Positions 17,382 to 26,258 are shown, numbered from the stretch's first letter. The stretch: 51,804 nucleotides of DNA from UBA2589 sp038120095 (GCA_038120095.1 JAYOKZ010000020.1:1-51804); one strand, 5' to 3'. Made by a program: numbers and translations. Notes: generated by a model not told the origin, from the sequence alone.

Positions 17382-18998
17382 TCAGGTAAGTTGAACAGGC
17401 AGCAGCAGTTCGAACACCGTCCCCTGATCGGATGTCTGCACCGTCACCGATCCCCCGTGGTCCTCAACAGCAGATTTGACAATCGAGAGGCCCAGGCCGG
17501 TGCCTCGCTTCTTCTTGGATACGAAGGGAGTGAAGAGGTCCGGGAGTATACTCTCAGGAACCCCCTCACCATTGTCCGCGACGCGTAACCGCATCGCGCC
17601 CTGACTCGTGCGGTCGATCGAAACGGTGACCCTCGCCGAATCTCGGCCCGAGACGGCCTCGGACGCATTCTTGACCAGGTTGTCGACAGCCCGACGCAGG
17701 CGTGACGCATCCATGGTCCATTCGTCGATTCCTTCCAGCGAAGCAGAGAAGGCCACCCGTTTCGCCACCAGCCACTCCCTCCAATACGCCTCGATGTCCC
17801 CCATCCAAACCGTGAGGCTTACACGTTCGAAATCGGGTGTCCGATTCCCTCGAGCGAATTCGGTCAAGTCCTCCATGAGCCGTTCGATTCGCTGAGACTC
17901 CGATTCGACCCGGCTCAGCAGGCGGTCCTGCTGATCTTCGTTGGTCCCTCGCCGGAGCATGTCGACGGACATCACGATCGAGGTCAGCGGCGTCCGGACG
18001 TCATGGGCGACAGCCCCCGCCATCGTCCCGAGCACGGCCATTCTCTCCGATTTTTCCAACTCGGATCGGGTCTCCTCCAGGATCCGGCGCACATCCCGAA
18101 CCTGTTCCAGCACCGGATCGAGATCTCGAAGTCGTGACACCTCCGAACCTGGCTCACCCTCTCCAGACGTGAGTCGCGCGACCGCGGCTCCCACAACGCT
18201 CAGTTCCCTCCGCGCCAGGCGTCCAATCATCAAACCGATCAAACCACTGACGAACAGGACGACAAAGCTGACTTGAAGCTCGCTTCGCAAAAGGTCGCGT
18301 CGGGCCGCGTCGAGTACCTCGCCGGATCGGGTCACCGTCAGTCGTCCGACCACACCGCCGTCCCGATCTGGCACCGCGATCGAGGCATCAGACGTCGTGA
18401 CAGCCTCCGGCCCGAGTTCCAGGACGACCTCGGAATCTTCGCCCATCGCCACCGAGGCAAGCCACCTATCAGAGATCGAATGGCCAATCGCCAATGAGCC
18501 AAGTCCGACGCCGACCGAGGCAATCGGTGCCCCTGCGACGAACACGAGGTCATCGCCGGATCGATACACATCACCCGTGGCGTTCACGGTCGATTCACCG
18601 AAGAAGTCTTCCCGTGTTGCCCACTCTGCACCCGGTGGGGACGGACCCAACAGGATGACCGGCATCCCATCAATACGTAGCTCCATGAAGGCCACGCTCG
18701 TTTCCTCCTGTGCGAGCCGTCCCTCGAGGGCCTGGCGAATGGTAGCCGGGTCCTCCGTGGAGGTTGCCGCCTGAATCGTGGGATCCGAGGCGTAACGGAC
18801 CGTGCCGACGATCTGAGCCTCGAGCCACTCAAGCCATGACGACTCGAGCGCAGCCACTTCGGTCTCCAGCAGTTCACGTTCGAGCGTCTCGATGCCCGTC
18901 GCCGTCGCGCGCGTCGTGATGACGAACAGCACCAGAAGGGCGATGCCAACGAGGACCGTCGTTGATCCGAAGATCAGCGTCGATAAGCGAATACGCAC
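17382..18998 (-). CDS. Sensor histidine kinase with periplasmic domain (cupredoxin-linked)
   Basis: A 538-residue membrane kinase. One membrane segment lies near residues 7-28, a periplasmic sensor region covers about 30-235, and a second segment precedes a HAMP-like linker. The H-box AVAHDVRTPL carries His332. The ATPase domain has the N-box DNLVKNASEA, G1 DNGEGVP and G2 GTGLGLSIV. GTG 18998 is chosen because a GGAG sits nine bases before it and the membrane segment begins there; upstream codons overlap the cupredoxin gene. No response regulator follows, so its partner may be the receiver of the convergent pseudokinase or the NtrC-type regulator upstream; neither is proven. Confidence 0.9.
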   Translation of the reverse strand: MRIRLSTLIFGSTTVLVGIALLVLFVITTRATATGIETLERELLETEVAALESSWLEWLEAQIVGTVRYASDPTIQAATSTEDPATIRQALEGRLAQEETSVAFMELRIDGMPVILLGPSPPGAEWATREDFFGESTVNATGDVYRSGDDLVFVAGAPIASVGVGLGSLAIGHSISDRWLASVAMGEDSEVVLELGPEAVTTSDASIAVPDRDGGVVGRLTVTRSGEVLDAARRDLLRSELQVSFVVLFVSGLIGLMIGRLARRELSVVGAAVARLTSGEGEPGSEVSRLRDLDPVLEQVRDVRRILEETRSELEKSERMAVLGTMAGAVAHDVRTPLTSIVMSVDMLRRGTNEDQQDRLLSRVESESQRIERLMEDLTEFARGNRTPDFERVSLTVWMGDIEAYWREWLVAKRVAFSASLEGIDEWTMDASRLRRAVDNLVKNASEAVSGRDSARVTVSIDRTSQGAMRLRVADNGEGVPESILPDLFTPFVSKKKRGTGLGLSIVKSAVEDHGGSVTVQTSDQGTVFELLLPVQLT

Positions 18999-19015
18999 GA
19001 TCGGATCTCCGGTGC

Positions 19016-19726
19016 CTACTGCAGAGTCAGAACGACCTGGGCTACCTCTCCCTCCCTCACGAGGATTTCTGTGGTATCCGCGCCGAGAGCATCGTGCCAC
19101 GCGACAATCTGGTGCCGGCCGGGCTCGAGACCGTCAATCGTGAAAGAGCCATCAGCGGACGGCCGAGCGAATCGATCGGAGTCGAGGACCAGGATCGCCC
19201 CGCCCATATCCGAGTGGATATCACAGAAAAGTCGGACGATCCCGGGGCGGTCGAACACAACCGAGCGCGTCTCGCCCGGCGCGTACCGACCCAGATTGAA
19301 TTTCTTGGGTTCGGAGAGCGAAAACAGGTTGTGGAACACGTCATCGCTGTTCGGGAAGTTCACCGAAGTTCCCACAGGTATCGGGGTAACCCGCTGCACG
19401 ATTTTCAGATCGACCTGATCGATGATCACGGGCGAGGATGCGGCGGAGCCCCGTCCGGACACTGTCGTGACATACACCACCACGTCCTCAACGGAAAAAC
19501 TCGACGCCTGGTACCGTGAGGGTCCGTACGCCTGTCGCGAGTACGGTGACAGGCGTGCATCCCGTCTCATCGCGCCATTCGGGACTCGAACATTGCCGGA
19601 CACAGCCCCGAACGTGGTGGAGGCGGAGACGACCTCGACGCTCCGATCCCCATTCGCGCTAACACCGTGAAGGGTCGCCAACACACCGGCCAGAGCCGCA
19701 AATCCGAGGCGGAGCGCGAGCATCAT
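19016..19726 (-). CDS. Secreted cupredoxin with C-terminal carboxypeptidase-regulatory-like domain
   Basis: A 236-residue exported protein of the 'methylamine utilisation protein-like' plastocyanin group. After the signal peptide comes a beta-rich region, then a cupredoxin domain with all four type-1 copper ligands: His132 (VFHNLF), Cys168, His171 and Met174 (FCDIHSDMGG). Residues ~190-236 form a carboxypeptidase-D regulatory-like beta domain (SFTIDGLEPGRHQIVAW). ATG 19726 has an excellent AGGAGG upstream. The gene ends 17 bp before the sensor kinase start, so the two are co-expressed. No methylamine dehydrogenase genes are nearby. A role as copper carrier or as the sensed ligand of the kinase is inference. 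Confidence 0.88.
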   Translation of the reverse strand: MMLALRLGFAALAGVLATLHGVSANGDRSVEVVSASTTFGAVSGNVRVPNGAMRRDARLSPYSRQAYGPSRYQASSFSVEDVVVYVTTVSGRGSAASSPVIIDQVDLKIVQRVTPIPVGTSVNFPNSDDVFHNLFSLSEPKKFNLGRYAPGETRSVVFDRPGIVRLFCDIHSDMGGAILVLDSDRFARPSADGSFTIDGLEPGRHQIVAWHDALGADTTEILVREGEVAQVVLTLQ

Positions 19727-20095
19727 TGACCTCCTGTGGGGGGGGCGTCAATCAGACGCATAGCTTAACCTGAAAGCTTGACGGGTTTTTCGCCACGGGT
19801 CCGATCTTTTGTGCTCCCCAGCCGCGCTGGAGCAGCAAGTTCCGGATACAGAGCGTCAGGGCAATGGCCGGTGGGGTTCCGACTCGACGGATGACGTCAG
19901 TGACCCTCGTCGGGACAGACCGGGCGACGAATCGTTCCCGGGCAGAGATCACGTTCTGACCGGCCCGCGGTACGGAAACGCCTAATCGCCGACATCGAGT
20001 GACGTCTTCGTGTCATGACCGGAGTGCGGAATCGGCCACGACAGCGGCCCCCCAGGGAGGACCCTGAGAGGCCGTGATGACTCATGTGCAGCCAG
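19727..20095. other. Intergenic region without a convincing gene
   Basis: This lies between the tRNA-Lys 3' end and the cupredoxin start. Both strands were read; the short open frames here have no recognisable sequence. The minus strand just upstream of the cupredoxin has a small GCGTC/GACGC inverted repeat followed by a C-run and the AGGAGG site. The cupredoxin promoter should lie here, but I cannot assign -35/-10 elements with confidence. Confidence 0.6.
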
Positions 20096-20168
<73 letters not shown>

Positions 20169-20205
20169 AATGCGTTCTGAGATGTGAACCTCAGAAGAGC
20201 CGTAA

Positions 20206-20233
20206 AAGCTACGGAGGAGCCCAATGTGGTCAA
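20206..20233 (-). promoter_or_regulatory. Candidate sigma70-type promoter of tRNA-Lys
   Basis: On the minus strand TTGACC (20233-20228) and TAGCTT (20211-20206) are separated by 16 bases and lie about 40 bases before the tRNA 5' end. The -35 is good and the -10 is weak. A 7-bp inverted repeat (TTCTGAG/CTCAGAA, 20175-20196) would form a hairpin in the 5' leader. Confidence 0.35.
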
Positions 20234-20461
20234 CCGCCCGGTCGCCCGTCCTAAAGGAGCCTATCCGAGTGCGGCGTGCTGAACCGCCGAATCCAGATTC
20301 GATCGTCGGCGCCGGCATCCAAGTGCGCCCCGCCCGTGACTTCGCCCCGCAGAATGGGGCCAGGTGACGTCTGACACCCTCCGGTCCGTGCGTGATCTGC
20401 TCGCGATCGGCAACGGTGAGCGCGAGACTCAATCGGACCCCTAATCCCCGGTCACACACTG

Positions 20462-21787
20462 TCACTCGTCGACCAGCCCATACTCCTTCATCTTTCGCCA
20501 CAACGTTGTACGACTCATGCCGAGACGTTCCGCCGCGACACTTCGAACGCCCCCCGCGGCAGCCAGCGCTTCCTCGATATCGGACTTCTCGTGTCCGACG
20601 GGCTGAGTGCGACGGTACCGCTCGTGGGGTTCTCGTTCCTGATCTTCAGCACCGCGGACATCGGCCGGCAGATGCTGGGCCTCGATCCTGCGATTTCCCG
20701 CCTGGATGTGCGCACTCTCCAGCGCGGCGAGCAGCTCACGCACGTTACCAGGCCACGCATGCGCCTGCAGGAGCCTCATGGCGAGTGGAGAGCATCCCGA
20801 GTGGGGTCGGCGCTCCACCTTGTCGTAGAAGGCCTCGGCGATGAGCGGGATGTCCTGTCGGCGAGTCCTCAGCGGAGGGACCTCGATGCGCACGACATTC
20901 AACCTGTAGTACAGATCGTCGCGGAAGCGCCCGGCCTCCATCTCGGCCCTGAGGTCCTTATTGGTTGCGGCGACGACGCGAACGTCCACCGGTATGGGCT
21001 TCACGGCTCCAACGGGTGTAAGCTCACGCTCCTGAAGTACCCGCAGGAGCCGATGCTGCATCGCAGGTGACACGTCTCCAATCTCGTCGAGTAGAATCGT
21101 GCCACCCGACGCCGCCTCGAAGAGTCCGGTTCGATCTCGCACGGCTCCCGTGAACGCCCCCCTCCGATGCCCGAAGAGCTCGGATTCGAGTAGTCCCTCT
21201 GCAAGCGCGGCACAATTCACCGCGACGAACGGGCCATCGGCGCGATCCGACTGTTCGTGGATTGCACGGGCCACCAACTCTTTCCCTGTCCCCGTCTCAC
21301 CGATGACAAGGACCGTAGCGTCCGTCGGGGCCACCCGTTCGACGACCTCGAGCACTGATCGGATCGCGGACGAGCGTCCTATGATCGAGCCGGGCTCATC
21401 ACCCGTCTTCGTCGACATGGGTCGCCGCGAGATCAGCGCCTCCACACGGGCGCTCAGGACATCGGGTTCGACGGGCTTGGTCAAGAAATCGTCCGCTCCG
21501 GTATGTAGCGCATCCACGGCCGTGTCGACCGTCCCGAATCCGCTGATCATCAGGATCGGGGTGTCGGTACCCCACGTACGCAGGACCTCGACGATTCCGA
21601 TCCCATCGAGCCCGGGCATCCGCAAATCCAGCAGGATCAGGTCAAAATGCTCTTTCTTGAGGATCGCGACCGCAGCGGTACCGTCTTCGGCCTGCACCAC
21701 TTCATGCCCATCCTGACGCAGAAGGGCCGCGGTCGAGAGCCGAAACGTTCGATCATCATCAACCACCAGCACCCGGGAGCGCGTCAT
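20462..21787 (-). CDS. Sigma54-dependent NtrC-family response regulator
   Basis: A 441-residue activator in the classic three-domain order. The receiver (1-120) has the acidic DDD pocket at 10-12, phospho-acceptor Asp54 and a TKP lysine. The AAA+ domain (about 135-370) has Walker A GETGTGKE at 163-170, the sigma54-contact loop GAFTGA at 210-215 and Walker B ILLDEIGD at 231-238. A Fis-type helix-turn-helix (about 415-440) binds DNA. The intact GAFTGA loop means that it can activate sigma54 promoters. ATG 21787 overlaps the stop of the sensor kinase by four bases, so the two form a two-component pair. Its targets are not evident from the window. Confidence 0.95.
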   Translation of the reverse strand: MTRSRVLVVDDDRTFRLSTAALLRQDGHEVVQAEDGTAAVAILKKEHFDLILLDLRMPGLDGIGIVEVLRTWGTDTPILMISGFGTVDTAVDALHTGADDFLTKPVEPDVLSARVEALISRRPMSTKTGDEPGSIIGRSSAIRSVLEVVERVAPTDATVLVIGETGTGKELVARAIHEQSDRADGPFVAVNCAALAEGLLESELFGHRRGAFTGAVRDRTGLFEAASGGTILLDEIGDVSPAMQHRLLRVLQERELTPVGAVKPIPVDVRVVAATNKDLRAEMEAGRFRDDLYYRLNVVRIEVPPLRTRRQDIPLIAEAFYDKVERRPHSGCSPLAMRLLQAHAWPGNVRELLAALESAHIQAGNRRIEAQHLPADVRGAEDQEREPHERYRRTQPVGHEKSDIEEALAAAGGVRSVAAERLGMSRTTLWRKMKEYGLVDE

Positions 21788-23541
21788 GCCATCGCCTCCT
21801 GTACCGACGGCTCGAGCAGAGGAATCTCGATCGTAAGACGCGCCCCGGAGCGGTCCGATCGGTTCGCAGCGGCGATCCGACCCCCGTGGCCTCGGACGAG
21901 TCCAGCCGCTGTGAAGAGTCCGAGGCCAACACCACGCACGTCCGACTTGGTTGTGAAGAACGGATCGAATACCTGGGGGAGTGCGTCGTCTGAGATCCCA
22001 TGGCCGTCATCGACCACGTCGATCCGAGCGTTGATCAAGCCGGCCTCCACCCGAATGGTAATGGTGCCGCTTGACCCCAGAGCGTCCTGGGCATTTTGTA
22101 CGAGGTTCAAGAGAACCTGCTTGAGCGCATCCGCCGGCACGTCTACCGGCACCGAGGTGGACGCGACAACCTGGACGTCGATATCTGCGTCGCCCAATCC
22201 CACACGGACAACCGCGGCCACATCTTCGGCAACGGCAGCGGCATCGCAGTCGCCCTCCGCGCTATGAGGACGATGCAGGTCCAACATCTGCTCTGCGAGT
22301 TCGTGCATACGCAGCAGCTCATCGATTGCCAGATCCGCCAACTCGCTTGCCTCCTCATCTTCGTCGACCCGGCGCCGAAGAATTTCGAGGCAGTTTCGGA
22401 CACTCGCGACTGGATTGCGGACCTCATGAGCGAGCTGGGCCAGCAGACGAGAAGCTGCCGACAGTCGATCACGCTGGACAAGCTCCGCCTGGAGGACCGT
22501 CAGCCGCTCCTGACGGTCCTCCAGTTCGGCGTTCGCGCCGGCCAGTTCCTCGATCCGCCGCGCAAGCGCATCACGCATGGCTTCGAACGCGGCCGACACC
22601 TGATCGACCTCCTTCACGAACGAATGCTCCACAGTGGCATCGAAGTGTCCCTCCGAGATCCTGTCTGCCGCTGATGCGAGCGAACCGAAGGGTCGTGCGA
22701 GGTGCGACGCAAACCCGGCACCGATGAACAGGGCCAGAAGAAGCGTGAGCCCCAGCACGCCAGCCCCAATTACCTGAAGGTCCGGCACGACCGCCAGTTC
22801 CTCCGCCAGCGCACGGACGAAGGACGCGCGGCCTCCGCCCGGAAGGAATCCGCTCACCACCAGGTATCGTTCCCCAGCCAACTCGAATTCTCGAACTTCC
22901 TCAGATACCGGCTGCTCAGCGAGCAGACCGAAGAGGCCCATCGCCGGCTCCGCCCGACCCGTGTATGCCGCCAGCGCCTCATCGGGAGCCATTAGCAGAA
23001 CGTCCGAGCGGGTCAGAACCGAGAGCTGGGCAGCTTCCTCTTCCGCTATGGGGACCCAGACTCCCGCTGCCCCAGCCCACCGCCCATTGACCGTGATCGG
23101 CGCAAGAGCCACGGCTCCGAACCCTAGATCTGACTGAATGACCTGAACGGGCATTCCACCCGACCGGGTCACGTCGATGAGAGCACCGGGTACGGTCGGG
23201 CCCACGACACGTTGCCCATCCCCACCGATCAGGATCGGATCCTCTCCCGGGAATGCGTCGGTGACGGATGCCGCCAGAGCGACAGCACGTTCGTCGTTGA
23301 CGACGACCATAGGGCCGAGAGCGGGGTGCGACGCGAGTTCTTTCGCATGCATCATCCTCGCACCCGCCTGGTTCTCGAAGCGCGCAGCGAGGACGAGCGG
23401 GGCGGCGGCGAGATCGTCTCGAACCCCCTGCTCGAGCCCTTCGACCAGATGCTTGTCGAGAAGTATGGCCGCGGGAATCAGCCCCACCAGGATTACGACC
23501 AGAACTAAACCCAAGAGAGCGGTATTGAGCGAAACCTTCAC
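21784..23541 (-). CDS. Sensor histidine kinase of the sigma54 two-component pair
   Basis: A 585-residue membrane kinase. One membrane segment is at residues 8-28, a large extracytoplasmic Cache-like sensor domain covers about 30-255, a second segment is near 260-285, then a HAMP region and a coiled-coil leading to the H-box AQLAHEVRNP (His372). The ATPase has N-box NLVQNAQDAL, G1 DDGHGIS, FDPFFTTK and G2 GVGLGLFTA. This NtrB-like catalytic core is usual for partners of NtrC regulators. GTG 23541 has a GGAG five bases upstream. Its promoter lies in the following gap-containing intergenic region. The ligand is unknown. Confidence 0.93.
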   Translation of the reverse strand: MKVSLNTALLGLVLVVILVGLIPAAILLDKHLVEGLEQGVRDDLAAAPLVLAARFENQAGARMMHAKELASHPALGPMVVVNDERAVALAASVTDAFPGEDPILIGGDGQRVVGPTVPGALIDVTRSGGMPVQVIQSDLGFGAVALAPITVNGRWAGAAGVWVPIAEEEAAQLSVLTRSDVLLMAPDEALAAYTGRAEPAMGLFGLLAEQPVSEEVREFELAGERYLVVSGFLPGGGRASFVRALAEELAVVPDLQVIGAGVLGLTLLLALFIGAGFASHLARPFGSLASAADRISEGHFDATVEHSFVKEVDQVSAAFEAMRDALARRIEELAGANAELEDRQERLTVLQAELVQRDRLSAASRLLAQLAHEVRNPVASVRNCLEILRRRVDEDEEASELADLAIDELLRMHELAEQMLDLHRPHSAEGDCDAAAVAEDVAAVVRVGLGDADIDVQVVASTSVPVDVPADALKQVLLNLVQNAQDALGSSGTITIRVEAGLINARIDVVDDGHGISDDALPQVFDPFFTTKSDVRGVGLGLFTAAGLVRGHGGRIAAANRSDRSGARLTIEIPLLEPSVQEAMA

Positions 23542-23693
23542 ATTGTCTCCACACGTCGAGGACCGCCAAGCCCGACGGTCTCATTCACCACCCGCATTCT
23601 GCACGATACGGACCGCTTGTCGAAATCCCTTTCACCGCGCGGGTTCACCGGGGGGCCGAACAGCCCCCGATGTCCTAACGGCCGGCTGTGACC

Positions 23694-23703
23694 NNNNNNN
23701 NNN
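23694..23703. other. Assembly gap (10 N) flanked by a 9-bp direct repeat
   Basis: GCTGTGACC occurs directly before (23685-23693) and directly after (23704-23712) the Ns. This is what a scaffolder leaves when two contigs actually overlap, so the real sequence probably has one copy and no missing bases. Confidence 0.85.
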
Positions 23704-23722
23704 GCTGTGACCTATCGAGGGC

Positions 23723-23767
23723 GTTTCAAAGTCAGCGCTGAAACGTTTCATCGGCGTTTCATGAAAC
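23723..23767. promoter_or_regulatory. Cluster of LacI-family-like operator palindromes
   Basis: Within 45 bp there are five copies of the hexamer GTTTCA or its complement. They form two perfect 12-bp palindromes, TGAAACGTTTCA (23739-23750) and GTTTCATGAAAC (23756-23767), with a further GTTTCA at 23723. TGAAACGTTTCA, with its central CG, is a classic LacI/GalR-family operator shape. The cluster lies 163-207 bp before the lipoprotein start and about 180-225 bp before the sensor kinase start. No LacI regulator is encoded in the window. Confidence 0.5.
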
Positions 23768-23929
23768 ACACCAAGGCGGCGGCTCCAACCCACAGCACTC
23801 CCTGAGAATCGAGATATCTCCACGGTTTTCGACCAAGTCATGGAGCGAGCACGCCGTATGCCATTCGAGGGATCGTCACAAACGCGCCGACGCACGGCGC
23901 CGTCCTCCACGCACTTCCCAGGACATCCC

Positions 23930-24835
23930 ATGTACCGCTCGCTCCTTTTTCTCTCGGTCGGTGTGCTCGCCCTCTCGGCATGCGACGACGACACCATGAT
24001 CGAGCCTCTCGTCGAGACGCTCGACCTCCAGTTCTCCGGACTGGAACCCCTCACCAACGGCTTCCATTACGAGGGCTGGGCCATCATTGATGGTTCGCCG
24101 GTCAGTACAGGAAAGTTCAACATGGATGGTAACGGTGGGCTGACCACGGTCGCTGGTGTTCCAATTGCCGGAGGCAGCTTCTCGACCGGCATCGACCTCT
24201 CCGAAACCGGGATGATCGTCCTCACAATCGAACCGTCAGGTGATACGGATGACATCCCGGCCGACACACACGTTCTCGCCGGTTCAGTCACCGGCGGTAT
24301 GGCAGATCTGACGGCCGGCCACATGGCGGCACTCGGCGACGATTTCATGACGGCTTCAGGCGAGTACATCCTCGCGACACCCACCACGATGGCAACGTCG
24401 GACGAACTGAGCGGGATCTGGTTCCTGTCGCTGGCCTCGGGTTCGCCTATGACGGGCCTGGACCTCCCCACCTTGCCCGCCGGCTGGGCCTACGAAGGCT
24501 GGGCGGTTGTCAGCGGCACTCCGGTCACCACGGGCCGATTCACATCATTCGTCATGGCTGACGACAACGCGCCGTTCAGCGGTCCGGATGCAGGGCCACC
24601 CTTCCCCGGCGAAGATCTCATCATGAATGCCCCTGAAGGCCTGATGTTCCCGACGTCACTCGCCGGCGGGCTGGCGGTCATCTCCATCGAGCCAGAGCCC
24701 GACGACTCACCTGCCCCGTACACATTCAAGCCGTTGATGGGCGGAATCGACGCGATGGCCATGGACCACGTTACCTACTCCATCCCGAACATGGCGGATG
24801 CCACCTTCCCGACCGGAACGGCGACGATCCGCTGA
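23930..24835 (+). CDS. Lipoprotein with two tandem anti-sigma-K (RskA) C-terminal-like domains
   Basis: A 301-residue exported lipoprotein with lipobox LSAC, then CDDD. ATG 23930 has an AGGA site. The mature part holds two similar units, each opening with YEGWAI(I/V)-G-PV(S/T)TG(K/R)F and closing with a V-x-I-EP-x-D...P strand and a (L/K)xxG turn. This resembles the extracytoplasmic domain of anti-sigma-K/RskA proteins, without their cytoplasmic anti-sigma helix or membrane anchor. No function is known for the free-standing doubled form. It converges on the acyl-CoA dehydrogenase gene, and the LacI-like palindromes lie upstream. Confidence 0.65.
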   Translation: MYRSLLFLSVGVLALSACDDDTMIEPLVETLDLQFSGLEPLTNGFHYEGWAIIDGSPVSTGKFNMDGNGGLTTVAGVPIAGGSFSTGIDLSETGMIVLTIEPSGDTDDIPADTHVLAGSVTGGMADLTAGHMAALGDDFMTASGEYILATPTTMATSDELSGIWFLSLASGSPMTGLDLPTLPAGWAYEGWAVVSGTPVTTGRFTSFVMADDNAPFSGPDAGPPFPGEDLIMNAPEGLMFPTSLAGGLAVISIEPEPDDSPAPYTFKPLMGGIDAMAMDHVTYSIPNMADATFPTGTATIR

Positions 24836-24852
24836 CTCCGGCGAACGGGAGC

Positions 24853-24886
24853 GCGCCGGCGAGCTGCATCAGCAGCCTGCCGGCGC
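24853..24886. terminator. Convergent intergenic hairpin (possible bidirectional terminator)
   Basis: GCGCCGGCGAGCTGC (24853-24867) pairs with GCAGCCTGCCGGCGC (24872-24886) around loop ATCA, giving fourteen pairs in a 15-position stem with one mismatch. It starts 17 bases after the lipoprotein stop and lies before the convergent dehydrogenase end. There is no T-run on either side, so intrinsic termination is not certain. Confidence 0.45.
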
Positions 24887-24965
24887 CTTCCCTGGAGGCC
24901 ACGATCCCGCATCTCGGGGCTGCTCCGCCAGCCCAACCTGTCAGGCAATTCGGTCGAACGGGACC

Positions 24966-26150
24966 CTAGAAGGCGTTCTGACCGGTGAGTGTCTGACCCA
25001 GGATCAGCGAGTGGATGTCGTGGGTTCCCTCGTAGGTGTAGACCGATTCCAAATTGGCCATGTGCCGCATGGAGTGGTATTCGACGAGGATTCCGTTTCC
25101 ACCCAGGAGGCGTCGAGCCTCCCTGGCGATGTCGGTCGCCATGTCGCAGTTGGCACGCTTCGCAAACGAGACCTGCTGCGGCGTCATCGTACCCTCATCC
25201 TTCATACGTCCGAGACGGTACGTCACCAGTTGACCGTGCGTGATCTTCGTGAGCATGTCGGCGAGGCGCACCTGCTGAATCTGCTTCCCCCCGATCGGCG
25301 CGTCGAACATCACGCGCTCCTTCGAGTACGAAAGTGCTTCGTGGAAGCACGCCATGGCGGCACCGACCGCGCCCCATGCGATCCCGTACCGTGCCTGCGT
25401 CAGACACATGAGCGGGTGCTTGAGGCCGCCCGTGCTACCCGGCATCATCGCGCTCTCCGGGACATCGACGTCTTCGAGCACGAGCTCGCTCGTGTCGGAT
25501 GCCAACAGGGACAATTTGCCTTTCTGATCCTTCGCACTGAAACCGGGCGTGTCTGTCGGGACCACGAAGCCTCGGATGCCCTTCACGTCTCCGAGCTCGC
25601 CGGTCTGCGCCCAGATCACCGCGACATCGGCCATGGAGCCATTGGTGATCCACATCTTGGACCCATTCAGGCGCCATCCGTCCGCCGTCTTTTCAGCACG
25701 AGTGATCATCCCGGCCGGGTTCGAGCCATAGTCGGGCTCGGTCAGGCCGAAGCATCCGATGGCATCGCCGGTCGCGAGCCTCGGCAGCCACTCGCGCTTC
25801 TGCTCCTCACTCCCGAAGGCGAAGATCGGATACATGACGAGAGCGCCCTGCACGCTGACGAAGGAACGGATCCCCGAATCGCCCCGCTCCAGCTCCTGCA
25901 TGATGATGCCGTACGAAACGTTGTTCAGGCCCGCGCATCCGTACTCCTCCGGCAGATTCGCCCCCAGCACGCCGAGCTCACCGAGCTCCGGAATCAGATG
26001 CTTCGGGAATTCGCGGTTGATGTACGCCTCGCCGATGATCGGCATGACGGTGGTCTCGACCCATTCGCGAATGGTATCGCGAATCATCCTCTCTTCTTCG
26101 GTGAAGAGCTCGTCGAGGTTGTAGAAATCGATGCCTTCGAAGCGGGCCAT
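24966..26150 (-). CDS. gcdH: Acyl-CoA dehydrogenase, glutaryl-CoA dehydrogenase-like
   Basis: A 394-residue flavoenzyme of the acyl-CoA dehydrogenase family. The three-domain order is visible: N-terminal helices from LFTEEERMIRDT, a middle beta domain with CFGLTEPDYGSNP and WITNGS, and a C-terminal helical domain ending with the catalytic-base segment VYTYEGTHDIHSLILG. The RSFVSVQGALVMYPI segment and the overall closeness fit the glutaryl-CoA dehydrogenase branch, which oxidises and decarboxylates glutaryl-CoA to crotonyl-CoA in lysine and tryptophan breakdown. A long-branch relative with another acyl-CoA substrate cannot be excluded. It stands alone, 108 bp after the zinc-ribbon gene. Confidence 0.85.
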   Translation of the reverse strand: MARFEGIDFYNLDELFTEEERMIRDTIREWVETTVMPIIGEAYINREFPKHLIPELGELGVLGANLPEEYGCAGLNNVSYGIIMQELERGDSGIRSFVSVQGALVMYPIFAFGSEEQKREWLPRLATGDAIGCFGLTEPDYGSNPAGMITRAEKTADGWRLNGSKMWITNGSMADVAVIWAQTGELGDVKGIRGFVVPTDTPGFSAKDQKGKLSLLASDTSELVLEDVDVPESAMMPGSTGGLKHPLMCLTQARYGIAWGAVGAAMACFHEALSYSKERVMFDAPIGGKQIQQVRLADMLTKITHGQLVTYRLGRMKDEGTMTPQQVSFAKRANCDMATDIAREARRLLGGNGILVEYHSMRHMANLESVYTYEGTHDIHSLILGQTLTGQNAF

Positions 26151-26258
26151 CGTGCTGTCCGTGTCAGGGTGGTGCCAAGCCAGGGGTGAAATCTATTCGA
26201 GCCTCAACGCTTGGGCAGTGGGGGCCGAAGACTGTGCGTTCGTGCCGACGATCTACAC

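Larger units (their letters stand above)
23542..23929. other. Divergent intergenic region with sequence gap and palindrome cluster
   Basis: 388 bp between the sensor kinase (-) and the lipoprotein gene (+). It contains a GGGGGC/GCCCCC hairpin at 23651-23668, a 10-base N gap, five GTTTCA/TGAAAC hexamers at 23723-23767 and a GAGATATCTC palindrome at 23811-23820. No gene is supported. It should hold promoters for both flanking genes. Confidence 0.7.

Noticed and set aside
19892..19899. TGACGTCA palindrome as a regulatory site
   Set aside because: A single 8-bp palindrome in a 369-bp GC-rich region is expected by chance, with no repeat and no good distance to a start.
24798..26189. Long open frame on the plus strand through the acyl-CoA dehydrogenase
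   Set aside because: It is antisense to a clear glutaryl-CoA dehydrogenase-like gene, has no recognisable domain and is the usual by-product of high GC content.
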